Assembly: GCF_004522105.1 (NCBI RefSeq)
Contig: NZ_SPUJ01000005.1
Location: 1-64,000 of the forward strand
Reading direction: 5' to 3'
DNA length: 64,000 bases
Source: Nocardioides sp. 1609
GTDB lineage: Bacteria > Actinomycetota > Actinomycetes > Propionibacteriales > Nocardioidaceae
Within the stretch, counting starts at the first letter, position 1. Each line of letters begins with the position of its first letter. Of the stretch, positions 27,278 to 35,685 are shown in pieces. The notes under the pieces were generated by a model that saw only the letters and a program-made list of their open reading frames with translations, did no database searches and was not told the origin of the DNA. The position numbers and the translations under genes were made by a program.

Positions 27278-27308
27278 GGCTGCAGCGTGCCATCGATCGG
27301 CACCGAGT

Positions 27309-27324
27309 TCAAACAGGTGTTCGA
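27309..27324. promoter_or_regulatory. SOS box proximal to lexA
   Basis: TCAAACAGGTGTTCGA matches the actinobacterial LexA site TCGAAC-N4-GTTCGA with one change. It is 32 bp upstream of the lexA start codon and probably mediates autorepression. Confidence 0.8.
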
Positions 27325-27369
27325 ACGGCGTGTCGCGGTCCGGACGGGTCCGCGGTCGGAGCGCATCGT

Positions 27370-27385
27370 GGGAACACCTGTTCGA
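27370..27385. promoter_or_regulatory. SOS box in lexA/LysM intergenic region
   Basis: GGGAACACCTGTTCGA matches TCGAAC-N4-GTTCGA in the right half and in the GAAC core of the left half. It lies in the middle of the divergent region. Confidence 0.65.
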
Positions 27386-27402
27386 GACGGGGGTTGCGTC
27401 GT

Positions 27403-27453
27403 TCGAACACCTGATCTAGTCTCGCTCATGTGTTCGATCGAACGTCTGATCGA
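27403..27453. promoter_or_regulatory. Two further SOS-like boxes upstream of LysM gene
   Basis: TCGAACACCTGATCTA (27403-27418) and TCGAACGTCTGATCGA (27438-27453) each have a perfect left half-site TCGAAC. Their right halves are weaker: GATCGA, and GATCTA. They are closer to the LysM gene than to lexA, so they probably control the LysM gene. Confidence 0.55.
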
Positions 27454-27555
27454 GAGCGGCGCACCGGCAGGACTGTCGGTGCTCCCCGTTAGACATCGGA
27501 TCGACAGCGAACTTCCCCGGCTCCACCAGCACGGCCACGTCCCCAGGAGGCACCC

Positions 27556-27888
27556 ATGAGCACCACGACGATCGCACCCACCGCGCCGGCGGCTGCTCGG
27601 CTGCCCGACTACCGGCTGACCCGCCGCGGTCGGCTCGCGGTCCTCGTGCTGGCCCTCCTGGTCCTGGCGGCGGTCGGGGTCGCCTTCGCCGGCAACTCCA
27701 TGGCCACCGCGGAGCGGGAGGCCACCGAGACGATCGTGGTCGCGCCCGGCGAGACGCTGTGGAGCATCGCCTCCGACGTGAGCGACGGCGACGACGTCCG
27801 CGACACGATGGACCACCTCGTCCAGCTCAACGACCTCGCCGACGTCTCCCTCGACGCGGGCCAGCGGCTCGAGGTCCCGGTCGACTGA
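27556..27888 (+). CDS. LysM/TM protein, likely SOS-induced division inhibitor
   Basis: A 110-residue protein with a short cytoplasmic tail, one membrane helix at about 28-47, and an extracytoplasmic LysM domain from about 58 (ETIVVAPGETLWSIASDV...). It is divergent from lexA, the position held by YneA in Bacillus, DivS in Corynebacterium and ChiZ/Rv2719c in Mycobacterium. Several SOS-like boxes precede it and an AGGAGG is 6 nt before the ATG. I infer that it blocks division after DNA damage; it lacks a hydrolase domain. Confidence 0.82.
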   Translation: MSTTTIAPTAPAAARLPDYRLTRRGRLAVLVLALLVLAAVGVAFAGNSMATAEREATETIVVAPGETLWSIASDVSDGDDVRDTMDHLVQLNDLADVSLDAGQRLEVPVD

Positions 27889-27947
27889 GACCGCACCGAC
27901 GTCGTCCGCCGCTTCGACCCCGGCGGGCGATTCATCAAGGGGAACAC

Positions 27948-27983
27948 CGGGGGCGGAGCCGAGGGAAGACGGCTTCGCCCCCG
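27948..27983 (+). terminator. Hairpin after LysM gene
   Basis: CGGGGGCGGAGCCG pairs with CGGCTTCGCCCCCG with one G-T pair around an 8-nt loop. It is 60 bp downstream of the LysM stop codon. Confidence 0.7.
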
Positions 27984-28030
27984 TTCCGCGTCCGGACCAC
28001 GCCCGGCGCCGGGCCGAGATGTGGGGCGGG

Positions 28031-28552
28031 TCAGCCGAACAGGGAGCCGAGGTCCGTCGGGTCGCCGCCGCCGCTGCTGATCGCGATCGCGGCCAGGACG
28101 CCGACCACCGCGACGCCGAGCACCAGGAGTGCGACGAGCACGACGTAGTCGCGCCACGGCGTCCGCCCGGTCTGCAGGTTGACGTGCTCGAGGTGGTGCG
28201 TCCGCGCGATCCGCGCCGTCGCGGCGGCCGAGCGACCGTGCACGGTGTGGGTCCAGCCACAGGCGCACCCGGCGTACCGGACCCACCGTCGTCCCTGCTG
28301 CGTGGCGGCGCTGAGCGAGCGCGGGTGCCGGTAGCGCGCGGCGGCCCGGGGCCGGAAGAAGGAGGACGGCGTCTGCTTCGGGTGGGCCTCGAGGAGGTGG
28401 TCGACCCGGATCCTGGCCGCCTCGGCGAGGGCGCCCGCCTGGCGGGCCTCGTCCGACTCGCCGGTCCATCCGCACGTGCAGGCGCACGTGGTGCGGTAGC
28501 GCCCGTCGAGGACGCTCGCACCTGTCACCCGCACGTCGTGATTGGTCGCCAC
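28031..28552 (-). CDS. Hypothetical membrane protein with two CxCGW motifs
   Basis: A 173-residue protein. Two Cys-rich motifs, TTCACTCGWTG near residue 23 and AGCACGWTHTV near 95, resemble short metal-binding or CGW-type knuckles, each followed by a helical His-containing segment. A single C-terminal membrane helix at about 137-158 anchors it. The internal repetition suggests two copies of one small domain. Function unknown. Confidence 0.75.
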   Translation of the reverse strand: MATNHDVRVTGASVLDGRYRTTCACTCGWTGESDEARQAGALAEAARIRVDHLLEAHPKQTPSSFFRPRAAARYRHPRSLSAATQQGRRWVRYAGCACGWTHTVHGRSAAATARIARTHHLEHVNLQTGRTPWRDYVVLVALLVLGVAVVGVLAAIAISSGGGDPTDLGSLFG

Positions 28553-28678
28553 CGGTCCGCCTCGGCCTCCTCGTTGGGGGCAGCGTAGGTCCCGCGAGGC
28601 CCGGAGGGGAGTGATTGCCGCGAAGCGGTCCGCCGGGGTGTCGGCGTCACACCGGTCTCGGCCCCGACCGTGGACGGG

Positions 28679-29068
28679 TCAGCGGGCAGCGCGGCGCCCG
28701 CCGGGCGTCGGCGGCGGTGCGGCCGGTCCGGTCGGTCCGGTCGGTCCGGTCGGTCCGTCCGATCCAGCCAGTCCGGTCGGTCCCGGCGGGGTCCGGGGCT
28801 CGGGTCCGCGCGTGAGGCCGATCGCCCGGCTGATCCGCGTGACCAGCACGAGCCCGAGGAACAGGCAGGCCACCGCGCCGAGGGCCGCGAGCGCGAGGAA
28901 CCACCAGGCGGTGGAGTCGCCGCCGCGGGCCGACGTGCCGAAGTCGATGGCGGCGTAGACGAGGTAGCCCCAGGCGACGACGGCGAGCGTCACGCCGAGC
29001 GCCAGGGCGAGCAGGGCAGGTCGGAAGCGCCGCTTGGTCCTCGCCCCTGCGCGCTTGCCGTTTGCCAC
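28679..29068 (-). CDS. Small membrane protein with collagen-like PTG tail
   Basis: A 129-residue protein from a GTG at 29068. It has two membrane helices (about 15-40 and 55-80) and a C-terminal tail with consecutive Pro-Thr-Gly triplets, encoded by a 9-bp tandem repeat (GGTCGGTCC-type) near 28730-28765. No domain is recognised. The repeats may vary in number between strains. It is downstream of the nucleoside transporter on the same strand. Confidence 0.6.
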   Translation of the reverse strand: MANGKRAGARTKRRFRPALLALALGVTLAVVAWGYLVYAAIDFGTSARGGDSTAWWFLALAALGAVACLFLGLVLVTRISRAIGLTRGPEPRTPPGPTGLAGSDGPTGPTGPTGPAAPPPTPGGRRAAR

Positions 29069-29148
29069 GGGGTCATTGTGCGTGACGGTGCGCCGCCGTG
29101 GCGTCCTCGGGTGCGCACTCGGGCGTCGTGGGCCCCTCCGGTGTGGCC

Positions 29149-30441
29149 CTAGAAGCCGATGACGACGCCCGCGATGGCGGCGTTCGCGAGGTTGGCGAGG
29201 CTGCCGGCCAGCAGCGCGCGCAGGCCGAGGCGGGCGACCACGGCCCGCCGTTCGGGCATCAGCGAGCCGAGGGCGCCGATCTGGATGGCGATGGAGGAGA
29301 AGTTCGCGAACCCGGCGAGCGCGAACGTCACGACGGCGACGGTGACGGGGGAGAGGTCGCCCACCTGCGGACCGAAGTCGGCGTAGGCGACGAACTCGTT
29401 GAGGACGGTCTTCTGGCCGATCCACGACCCGGCGTCGGGGGCCTCGGACCACGGCACGCCGAGCAGCCACGCGAGCGGCGCGACCGCCCAGCCGAGGATC
29501 TTCTCGAAGGTGAGGTCGTCGGCCCCGAACCAGCCGCCGACGCCGCCGAGGATCCCGTTGGCCAGGGCGATGAGGGCGACGAAGGCGATCAGCAGCGCCC
29601 CGACCGTGACCGCGATCCTCCCGCCGGCCATCGCACCGCGGCCGAGGGCGTCGATGACGTTGGCCGACTCCTCGTCGCGGACGTCGCGGACGTCGACCTC
29701 CTCGGCGTCGCCCGGGTCCCCGCCCAGGTTGTCGCCCGTGTCGTCGCCCGTGTGCTCGTCCTTCTCGTGCTCGGGGTCGGCGACGCTGTCGGGCCACATC
29801 AGCTTGGCCATCAGGATGGAGGCGGGCGCGTTCATCACGGTGGCCGCGAGCAGGTACTCCAGCGGCGCGCCGAGCAGGGAGTAGCCCACCAGGGTCGAGC
29901 CGGCGGCGGCCGCGAACCCGGCGGTCATGATCGTGAAGATCTGTCCCTGGCGGAGCCGGCCGAGGTAGCCCTGGACCATCAGCGGGGCCTCGCTCATGCC
30001 GAGGAAGACGACCGTGCCGGCGTACAACGACTCGACCTTGCCGATGCCGAGGAGCTTCGAGAGCGCGCCGCCGACCAGGTACGTCGTCCACTGGATGACG
30101 CGCAGGTAGTACAGGAGGCCGATCAGGGTCCCGAGGAAGATGATGACCGGCAGCACCTGCAGCGCGAAGATCGTCGACCCCTCCTCGCCGACGTCGAGCA
30201 GCGGGCCGAAGACGAACGCCGTGCCCTCGTTCGCGTAGCCGATCAGCGACTCCACGCGCTCCGAGACCCAGCCGAGCGCCTTCTCGCCCGGTCCCCACCG
30301 CAGCACCAGGACCGCGAACCCGACCTGGAGGGCGAGCGCGACCCCGACGGCGCGCCACGAGACGCCGCGGCGGTCCTTCGAGAGCAGCCACGCGACGAGG
30401 AGCAGGACGGCGAGTCCGAGGACCCCGCGCAGGTCGGCCAT
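29149..30441 (-). CDS. Concentrative nucleoside transporter (NupC family)
   Basis: A 430-residue integral membrane symporter importing nucleosides with a cation. The conserved CNT regions are seen in GEEGSTIFALQVLPVIIFLGTLIGLLYYL, VFLGMSEAPLMVQGYL, NAPASILMAKLMWP, KTVLNEFVAYADFG and FANFSSIAIQIGALGSLMPERR. An unusual acidic loop of about 45 residues (EHEKDEHTGDDTGDN...) is inserted after the fourth region and is likely cytoplasmic. The ATG at 30441 removes a spurious upstream extension. Confidence 0.92.
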   Translation of the reverse strand: MADLRGVLGLAVLLLVAWLLSKDRRGVSWRAVGVALALQVGFAVLVLRWGPGEKALGWVSERVESLIGYANEGTAFVFGPLLDVGEEGSTIFALQVLPVIIFLGTLIGLLYYLRVIQWTTYLVGGALSKLLGIGKVESLYAGTVVFLGMSEAPLMVQGYLGRLRQGQIFTIMTAGFAAAAGSTLVGYSLLGAPLEYLLAATVMNAPASILMAKLMWPDSVADPEHEKDEHTGDDTGDNLGGDPGDAEEVDVRDVRDEESANVIDALGRGAMAGGRIAVTVGALLIAFVALIALANGILGGVGGWFGADDLTFEKILGWAVAPLAWLLGVPWSEAPDAGSWIGQKTVLNEFVAYADFGPQVGDLSPVTVAVVTFALAGFANFSSIAIQIGALGSLMPERRAVVARLGLRALLAGSLANLANAAIAGVVIGF

Positions 30442-30527
30442 GGCGACACTCCACCACCCCTGGCGGGCCGCGCAGGTCACCTCGGCGGGCGACACGCCGC
30501 GGGGCCTCGATGTGTGACGGTGGAGGC

Positions 30528-31022
30528 ATGGAGGTCCTGCCCGACATCGTCGCTGCGGAGCCGCGGGTGGTCTTCTGCGGCCTCGCGGGTGCCGCGAGCA
30601 CCACGCTGCGCGACCACTACTACGAGACGCCCGGCAACAGCTTCTGGGAGTCGTTGCACCTCAGCGGCTTCTCGCCGCGCCGGCTGCGACCCGACGAGGA
30701 CCGTCTCGTCGCCGACCTCGGTCTCGGGCTGACCGACCTCGTCGGGCACTGGGACCCGCGCAGCGTCGAGCTCGACGCGCTGGCGGCGAAGCTCGAGACC
30801 TGGCGGCCCGACTGGATCGCCTTCACCTCGAAGGCCGTCGCGGCCGAGGCGGCCCGGGCCGACGGCGTACGACGCCCGGGGCTGGGGCCGCGGGACTGGT
30901 ACCTCGGCGGCGCCCAGGTGTTCGTGCTGCCCGGGGTCAGCGGCGCCAACCAGCGTCACGACTACGACGGGCGCCCGACACGCCTGGCGTGGTGGCGTGA
31001 CCTGGCCGCCCTGGCGCTCTGA
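30528..31022 (+). CDS. Uracil-DNA glycosylase superfamily (Mug-like) protein
   Basis: A 164-residue protein of the UDG superfamily related to G/T(U)-mismatch glycosylase Mug. Motif 1 is degenerate (FCGLAGAAST instead of GINPG), the YETPGNSFWESLHLSGF region matches the GNxFW segment, and the C-terminal VLPGVSGANQRH corresponds to the DNA-intercalating motif. A GGAGG is 1-2 nt before the ATG at 30528, closer than usual. A second, more typical homologue is at 54230. Confidence 0.78.
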   Translation: MEVLPDIVAAEPRVVFCGLAGAASTTLRDHYYETPGNSFWESLHLSGFSPRRLRPDEDRLVADLGLGLTDLVGHWDPRSVELDALAAKLETWRPDWIAFTSKAVAAEAARADGVRRPGLGPRDWYLGGAQVFVLPGVSGANQRHDYDGRPTRLAWWRDLAALAL

Positions 31023-31106
31023 CCTGCGGTTTCTCCGACCCGTCCGGACCACTGCGGGAAAGTTCGCCGTTCAGGTTGCGCGTCGTCCGCCGCCCGCGTA
31101 CGGTTC

Positions 31107-31153
31107 ACACAACATCTAGTACTTACAACGGTGTAGTTATCCACATCTAGTTC
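31107..31153. promoter_or_regulatory. Paired NrdR boxes
   Basis: ACACAACATCTAGTAC (31107-31122) matches the NrdR consensus ACACwATATATwGTGT at about 12 of 16 positions. A second box shares the core CATCTAG at 31144-31150. The cores are exactly 31 bp apart, three helical turns, as known for tandem NrdR sites. They lie 115-155 bp upstream of nrdR and should mediate control of nrdR-nrdJ. Confidence 0.72.
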
Positions 31154-31263
31154 ACAGCCGGATGCGGAAGACCCACAGGTTGGCCGGTGTTCTCCCCAGG
31201 AGACCGGTAGTTGTCCACAGGCCCTGACGGGTCTGTTCGAGCGCGCCGGAGAGGAGGACCACC

Positions 31264-31746
31264 GTGCACTGCCCCTACTGCCGCGGCACCGACACCCGGG
31301 TCCTCGACTCCCGCGTCGCCGACGACGGGGGCTCGATCCGCCGGCGCCGCACGTGCTCGTCCTGCGAGCGGCGCTTCACGACCGTCGAGCTCATGCAGCT
31401 CTCGATCCTGAAGCGCTCCGGTGCCAGTGAGCCGTTCGCCCGCGACAAGGCCGTCGCCGGCGTCCGCAAGGCCTGCAAGGGCCGTCCGGTGACCGACGCG
31501 CAGCTGGCCTGCCTGGGCCAGGAGGTCGAGGACGCCCTGCGCCTGACGGGCGCCGCCGAGGTTCCGGCCCACGAGGTCGGCCTCGCCATCCTGGGTCCGC
31601 TGCGGGCCCTCGACGAGGTCGCCTACCTCCGCTTCGCCAGCGTCTACCGCTCCTTCGAGTCGGCCGACGACTTCATCAAGGAGATCGCGGCGATGCACGC
31701 CGAGTCGACGCCGTCGCTCGAGACCCAGCCGGCACCGACCGGCTGA
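31264..31746 (+). CDS. nrdR: Transcriptional repressor NrdR
   Basis: A 160-residue ATP/dATP-sensing repressor of ribonucleotide reductase genes. The N-terminal zinc ribbon uses C3, C6, C31 and C34 (CPYC and CSSCERRF). The ATP-cone spans about 46-136. The GTG start at 31264 follows an AGGAGG. It precedes nrdJ on the same strand, as in Streptomyces, and paired NrdR boxes upstream indicate autoregulation. Confidence 0.96.
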   Translation: MHCPYCRGTDTRVLDSRVADDGGSIRRRRTCSSCERRFTTVELMQLSILKRSGASEPFARDKAVAGVRKACKGRPVTDAQLACLGQEVEDALRLTGAAEVPAHEVGLAILGPLRALDEVAYLRFASVYRSFESADDFIKEIAAMHAESTPSLETQPAPTG

Positions 31747-31753
31747 CCCAGAC

Positions 31754-31789
31754 CGCCCGGCAGGTAGTGGGGAAGCTGCCTGCCGGGCG
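31754..31789 (+). terminator. Hairpin between nrdR and nrdJ
   Basis: CGCCCGGCAGG pairs with CCTGCCGGGCG over 11 bp with a loop of about 14 nt. It is directly after the nrdR stop and may reduce read-through into nrdJ, which could then use its own promoter. A lone CATCTAG core recurs at 31883-31889 ahead of nrdJ. Confidence 0.6.
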
Positions 31790-31918
31790 CACCATCTCTC
31801 CCCACGTCAAGCTCCACCTCTCCACCCCCGACCATCGGGGCCCGCCGGCGACGACGTCGTGTCGGTGGGCGACGCAAGACTGCATCTAGACCAGGTACTG
31901 ACCAGAGGAGACACCCCC

Positions 31919-34855
31919 ATGACCGAGACCGTCAGCGGCGCCAGCAGCTCGACCCAGGGCACCACGAACGGCAAGGGGCACGGCAGGGGACTGAGCGTCG
32001 AGCGCGTGTTCAGCACGCCCGGCGTCCACCCCTACGACGAGGTCACCTGGGAGCGTCGCGACGTCGTCCAGACCAACTGGAAGACCGGCGCGACCGTCTT
32101 CGAGCAGCGCAACGTCGAGTACCCCTCGACCTGGTCGGTCAACGCCTCGACCATCGTCACCACCAAGTACTTCCGCGGCGCCGTCGGCACCGAGGCGCGC
32201 GAGCAGAGCCTGCGCCAGCTGATCGACCGGATCGTGAAGACCTACACCAAGGCCGGCGCCGACCACGGCTACTTCGCCACCGACGCCGACACCGAGGTCT
32301 TCGAGCACGAGCTCACCTGGCTCCTGGTCAACCAGTACTTCTCGTTCAACTCCCCGGTCTGGTTCAACGTCGGCACCGCCTCGCCGCAGCAGGTCTCGGC
32401 CTGCTTCATCCTGTCGGTCGACGACTCGATGGACTCGATCCTCAACTGGTACAAGGAGGAGGGGTTCATCTTCAAGGGCGGCTCCGGCGCCGGCCTGAAC
32501 CTCTCCCGCATCCGCTCCTCCAAGGAGCTGCTCTCCTCCGGCGGCACCGCCTCCGGCCCGGTCTCCTTCATGCGCGGCGCCGACGCCTCCGCCGGCACCA
32601 TCAAGTCCGGTGGCGCCACCCGCCGCGCGGCCAAGATGGTCGTCCTCGACGTCGACCACCCCGACATCGTCGAGTTCGTCGAGACCAAGGCGAAGGAGGA
32701 GGACAAGATCCGCGCGCTGCGCGACGCCGGCTTCGACATGGACCTCGGCGGCGCCGACATCACCTCCGTGCAGTACCAGAACGCCAACAACTCGGTCCGT
32801 GTCTCCGACGAGTTCATGCGCGCCGTCGAGGACGGCACCGACTTCGCGCTCCGCGGCCGCAAGAACGGCGAGGAGATCGAGCGCGTCGACGCCCGCGGCC
32901 TGTTCCGCAAGATCTCGGAGGCCGCGTGGGCCTGCGCCGACCCGGGCCTGCAGTACGACGACACGATCAACGACTGGCACACCAACCCCGAGACGGGCCG
33001 CATCACGGCGTCCAACCCGTGCTCGGAGTACATGTCGCTCGACAACTCCTCGTGCAACCTGGCCTCGCTGAACCTGCTGAAGTTCCTCAAGGACGACGAC
33101 ACCTTCGACGCCGCCCTGTTCGCGAAGGCCGTCGAGTTCATCATCACCGCGATGGACATCTCGATCTGCTTCGCCGACTTCCCGACCGAGCCGATCGGCG
33201 AGACCACCCGCAACTACCGCCAGCTCGGCATCGGCTACGCCAACCTCGGCGCGCTGCTGATGGCGATGGGCCTGGGCTACGACTCCGACGGTGGCCGCGC
33301 GATGGCCGCGACCATCACCTCGCTGATGACCGGCCAGTCCTACAAGCGCTCGGCCGAGCTCGCCGCCGTCGTCGGCCCCTACGCCGGCTACGCCCGCAAC
33401 GCCGACGCCCACAAGCGCGTGATGCGCAAGCACCAGGCGGCCAACGACACGATCCGCACCCTCGCGATCGCCGACAGCGGCGTCCACAAGCTGGCCACGC
33501 AGGCCTGGGCCGACGTCCAGAAGCTCGGCGAGGCCAACGGCTTCCGCAACGCGCAGGCCTCGGTGCTCGCGCCCACCGGCACCATCGGCTTCATGATGGA
33601 CTGCGACACCACCGGCATCGAGCCCGACTTCTCGCTGGTGAAGTTCAAGAAGCTCGTCGGCGGCGGCTCGATGCAGATCGTCAACCAGACGATCCCGCGG
33701 GCGCTGCGCAAGATGGGCTACCAGCCCGAGCAGGTCGAGGCGATCGTCGCCTACATCGGCGAGCACGGTCACGTCATCGACGCGCCCGGTCTGCGCCTGG
33801 AGCACTACGAGGTCTTCGACACTGCGATGGGCGCCCGCTCGCTCAAGCCGATGGGCCACGTGCGGATGATGGCTGCCTGCCAGCCGTTCCTGTCCGGTGC
33901 CATCTCGAAGACGGTCAACCTGCCGGAGTCGGCCACGGTCGAGGAGATCGAGGACGTCTACCTGCAGTCGTGGAAGCTCGGCCTCAAGGCCACGGCCGTC
34001 TACCGCGACAACTGCAAGGTCGGCCAGCCGCTCTCCGGCGGCAAGGGCGACAACAAGGGCCAGGACTCCAACGTCGCCTCGGACGCCGCGCCCGACGAAG
34101 CGCCGGCGAAGGTCATCGAGAAGGTCATCTACGCCCCGACCCGCAAGCGCCTCCCGAAGTCGCGCGTCTCGCGCACCACGTCGTTCACCGTCGGTGGTGC
34201 CGAGGGCTACATGACCTCCGGCGCGCACGACGACGGCGAGCTGGGCGAGGTCTTCCTCAAGCTCGGCAAGCAGGGCTCGACCCTGGCCGGCGTGATGGAC
34301 GCCTTCTCGATCGCGGTCTCGATCGGCCTGCAGTACGGCGTCCCGCTCGAGACCTACGTCTCGAAGTTCACCAACCTGCGCTTCGAGCCCGCCGGCCTCA
34401 CCGACGACCCCGACGTCCGGATGGCGCAGTCCCTCATGGACTACGTCTTCCGCAGGCTCGCGCTCGACTACCTCGACTTCGACGCCCGCTCGATGCTCGG
34501 CATCTACTCCGCCACCGAGCGCCAGCGCCACCTCGAGACCGGCTCCTACGACCTCCCGCCCGAGGAGACCGGCAACGCCTCCGAGCTCATCGAGTCCGGC
34601 GTCGAGCTCGTCTCGCCCCAGCCCGTGACCACGGATGCCGAGGTCGTCGAGACCAAGGACACCCGCGGGGCCGAGCAGCGCGAGGTCCCCGCCAAGGTCA
34701 CCACGACCAAGGCCCACACCTCCGCCGAGCTCCTCGAGCAGCTCACCGGCACCGCCGTCGACTCCCCGCTCTGCATGACCTGCGGCACCAAGATGCGCCC
34801 CGCTGGCTCCTGCTACGTCTGCGAGGGTTGCGGCAGCACCAGCGGCTGCAGCTGA
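31919..34855 (+). CDS. nrdJ: Class II (coenzyme B12-dependent) ribonucleotide reductase
   Basis: A 978-residue reductase making dNTPs with adenosylcobalamin as radical source. The active-site NPCSE motif is at about 366-370, with the FNSPVWFN, SGGTASGPVSFMRG and ASVLAPTGTIGFMMDCDTTGIEP segments typical of NrdJ. The C-terminus has the redox/zinc CxxC pairs (CMTCGTKM...CYVCEGCGS). The ATG at 31919 follows AGAGGAG; a GTG at 31859 is possible but adds a nonconserved leader. No cobalamin riboswitch was seen. Confidence 0.97.
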   Translation: MTETVSGASSSTQGTTNGKGHGRGLSVERVFSTPGVHPYDEVTWERRDVVQTNWKTGATVFEQRNVEYPSTWSVNASTIVTTKYFRGAVGTEAREQSLRQLIDRIVKTYTKAGADHGYFATDADTEVFEHELTWLLVNQYFSFNSPVWFNVGTASPQQVSACFILSVDDSMDSILNWYKEEGFIFKGGSGAGLNLSRIRSSKELLSSGGTASGPVSFMRGADASAGTIKSGGATRRAAKMVVLDVDHPDIVEFVETKAKEEDKIRALRDAGFDMDLGGADITSVQYQNANNSVRVSDEFMRAVEDGTDFALRGRKNGEEIERVDARGLFRKISEAAWACADPGLQYDDTINDWHTNPETGRITASNPCSEYMSLDNSSCNLASLNLLKFLKDDDTFDAALFAKAVEFIITAMDISICFADFPTEPIGETTRNYRQLGIGYANLGALLMAMGLGYDSDGGRAMAATITSLMTGQSYKRSAELAAVVGPYAGYARNADAHKRVMRKHQAANDTIRTLAIADSGVHKLATQAWADVQKLGEANGFRNAQASVLAPTGTIGFMMDCDTTGIEPDFSLVKFKKLVGGGSMQIVNQTIPRALRKMGYQPEQVEAIVAYIGEHGHVIDAPGLRLEHYEVFDTAMGARSLKPMGHVRMMAACQPFLSGAISKTVNLPESATVEEIEDVYLQSWKLGLKATAVYRDNCKVGQPLSGGKGDNKGQDSNVASDAAPDEAPAKVIEKVIYAPTRKRLPKSRVSRTTSFTVGGAEGYMTSGAHDDGELGEVFLKLGKQGSTLAGVMDAFSIAVSIGLQYGVPLETYVSKFTNLRFEPAGLTDDPDVRMAQSLMDYVFRRLALDYLDFDARSMLGIYSATERQRHLETGSYDLPPEETGNASELIESGVELVSPQPVTTDAEVVETKDTRGAEQREVPAKVTTTKAHTSAELLEQLTGTAVDSPLCMTCGTKMRPAGSCYVCEGCGSTSGCS

Positions 34856-34864
34856 CCCAGCAAC

Positions 34865-34912
34865 CCACGAACGGCCGGGCACCCTCGGGTGTCCGGCTGT
34901 TCTGGTTCGTGG
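34865..34912 (+). terminator. nrdJ terminator
   Basis: CCACGAAC...GTTCGTGG encloses an inner stem GCCGGGCACCC/GGGTGTCCGGC with one mismatch. It begins 10 bp after the nrdJ stop and forms a strong intrinsic-type hairpin. Confidence 0.82.
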
Positions 34913-35048
34913 CGAGTGTCGTTCGTAGGTGACGACGTGCGACAGCCGCGTCGGCGTTCTCGAACAGGCTGACGGGGCGCCCGGACACGGTGAAGGTGCT
35001 GCGAATCGCATTCAGATGCGCGGCCTGTCCCGGACGACGGTCGGACTG

Positions 35049-35300
35049 CTAGCTCGCGTCGAGGAACTCGGTATACCGCTGTTCGAGCCGTTCCCGGCTC
35101 GGACGAGCAGCTCTTGCGCAGGCACGACAGCCAGAGACTTGTTGTGGACGCCTTGGATGCCGCCCTTGAGCATCCAGCCGTCAACCTCCTCCAGGACGTC
35201 CTGCCGGACGTGGAGGGTGAGGTCAGGTCGGATGCCGAGGATGCGGTTGTCGAACGCGGCATGGTGGATCTTGCACAGGCAGACGCCTCGAACGCAGCAG
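35049..35300 (-). pseudogene. HNH endonuclease remnant, truncated and frameshifted
   Basis: The minus strand encodes GVCLCKIHHAAFDNRIL, then LTLHVRQDVLEEVDGWMLKGGIQG, the C-terminal part of a widespread actinobacterial HNH restriction-like endonuclease. The frame then breaks at about 35125-35130; after a -1 shift it continues as ARAARPSRERLEQRYTEFLDAS and stops at 35049. The upstream (N-terminal) part is missing and is replaced by the VapC gene end at 35302. There is no other gene in 34913-35301. Confidence 0.75.
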
Positions 35301-35301
35301 G

Positions 35302-35685
35302 TCAGAACACTTCGACGTCGACTCCGCGAGCGCGCCGCGTCTTCCCGTCACACGTCACCAACGGACATCCCAGCGCGGCTGCCAACGCGATGAAGGTGGC
35401 GTCGTAGGCGGTGTGGGCGCCGCGTCGTCGCCACACGTCGCTCAGCAGCGGGGTGGCCGGGTAGCGGACGACGGGCAGGTCGAGGAAGTCGTGCAGCGCT
35501 GCTTCGGCACGTCGCACCGACAGGTGCTTGCCGAGGACGAGTCCGCGCAGCGCCGAGACGACCTCGGTGTCGAGCAGGTGCGGTGCGTGGATGCTGGCGG
35601 CGTCGGTGACCCTGGCGGTCAGCCCTGGTCGTGCCTCGTCGCCGACGAGCAGGTTCACGACCGCAGAGGTGTCGAGGACGATCAC
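35302..35685 (-). CDS. vapC: VapC-type PIN-domain toxin
   Basis: A 127-residue PIN ribonuclease. The acidic catalytic residues are in IVLDTSAVV (Asp5), LLDTEVVSAL (Glu41), AYDATFIALA and LVTCDGK. Its GTG overlaps the antitoxin stop (GTGA), the usual VapBC order. It should cleave RNA when free of VapB. The gene abuts the broken HNH gene, suggesting that it arrived by insertion there. Confidence 0.9.
   Translation of the reverse strand: MIVLDTSAVVNLLVGDEARPGLTARVTDAASIHAPHLLDTEVVSALRGLVLGKHLSVRRAEAALHDFLDLPVVRYPATPLLSDVWRRRGAHTAYDATFIALAAALGCPLVTCDGKTRRARGVDVEVF

Noticed and set aside
31859..31918. GTG at 31859 as nrdJ start
   Set aside because: The 20 added residues are not typical of NrdJ and the ATG at 31919 has a good Shine-Dalgarno.
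31747..31918. Cobalamin riboswitch before nrdJ
   Set aside because: No B12-box-like sequence is seen, and the only structure is a simple hairpin.
31886..35011. 1041-codon minus-strand frame opposite nrdJ
   Set aside because: It is an antisense shadow of a strongly conserved gene and has Val/Gly/Asp/Arg bias without domains.
34929..35407. Plus-strand frames in the region after nrdJ
   Set aside because: They run antisense to the HNH remnant and vapC, and have no recognisable features.
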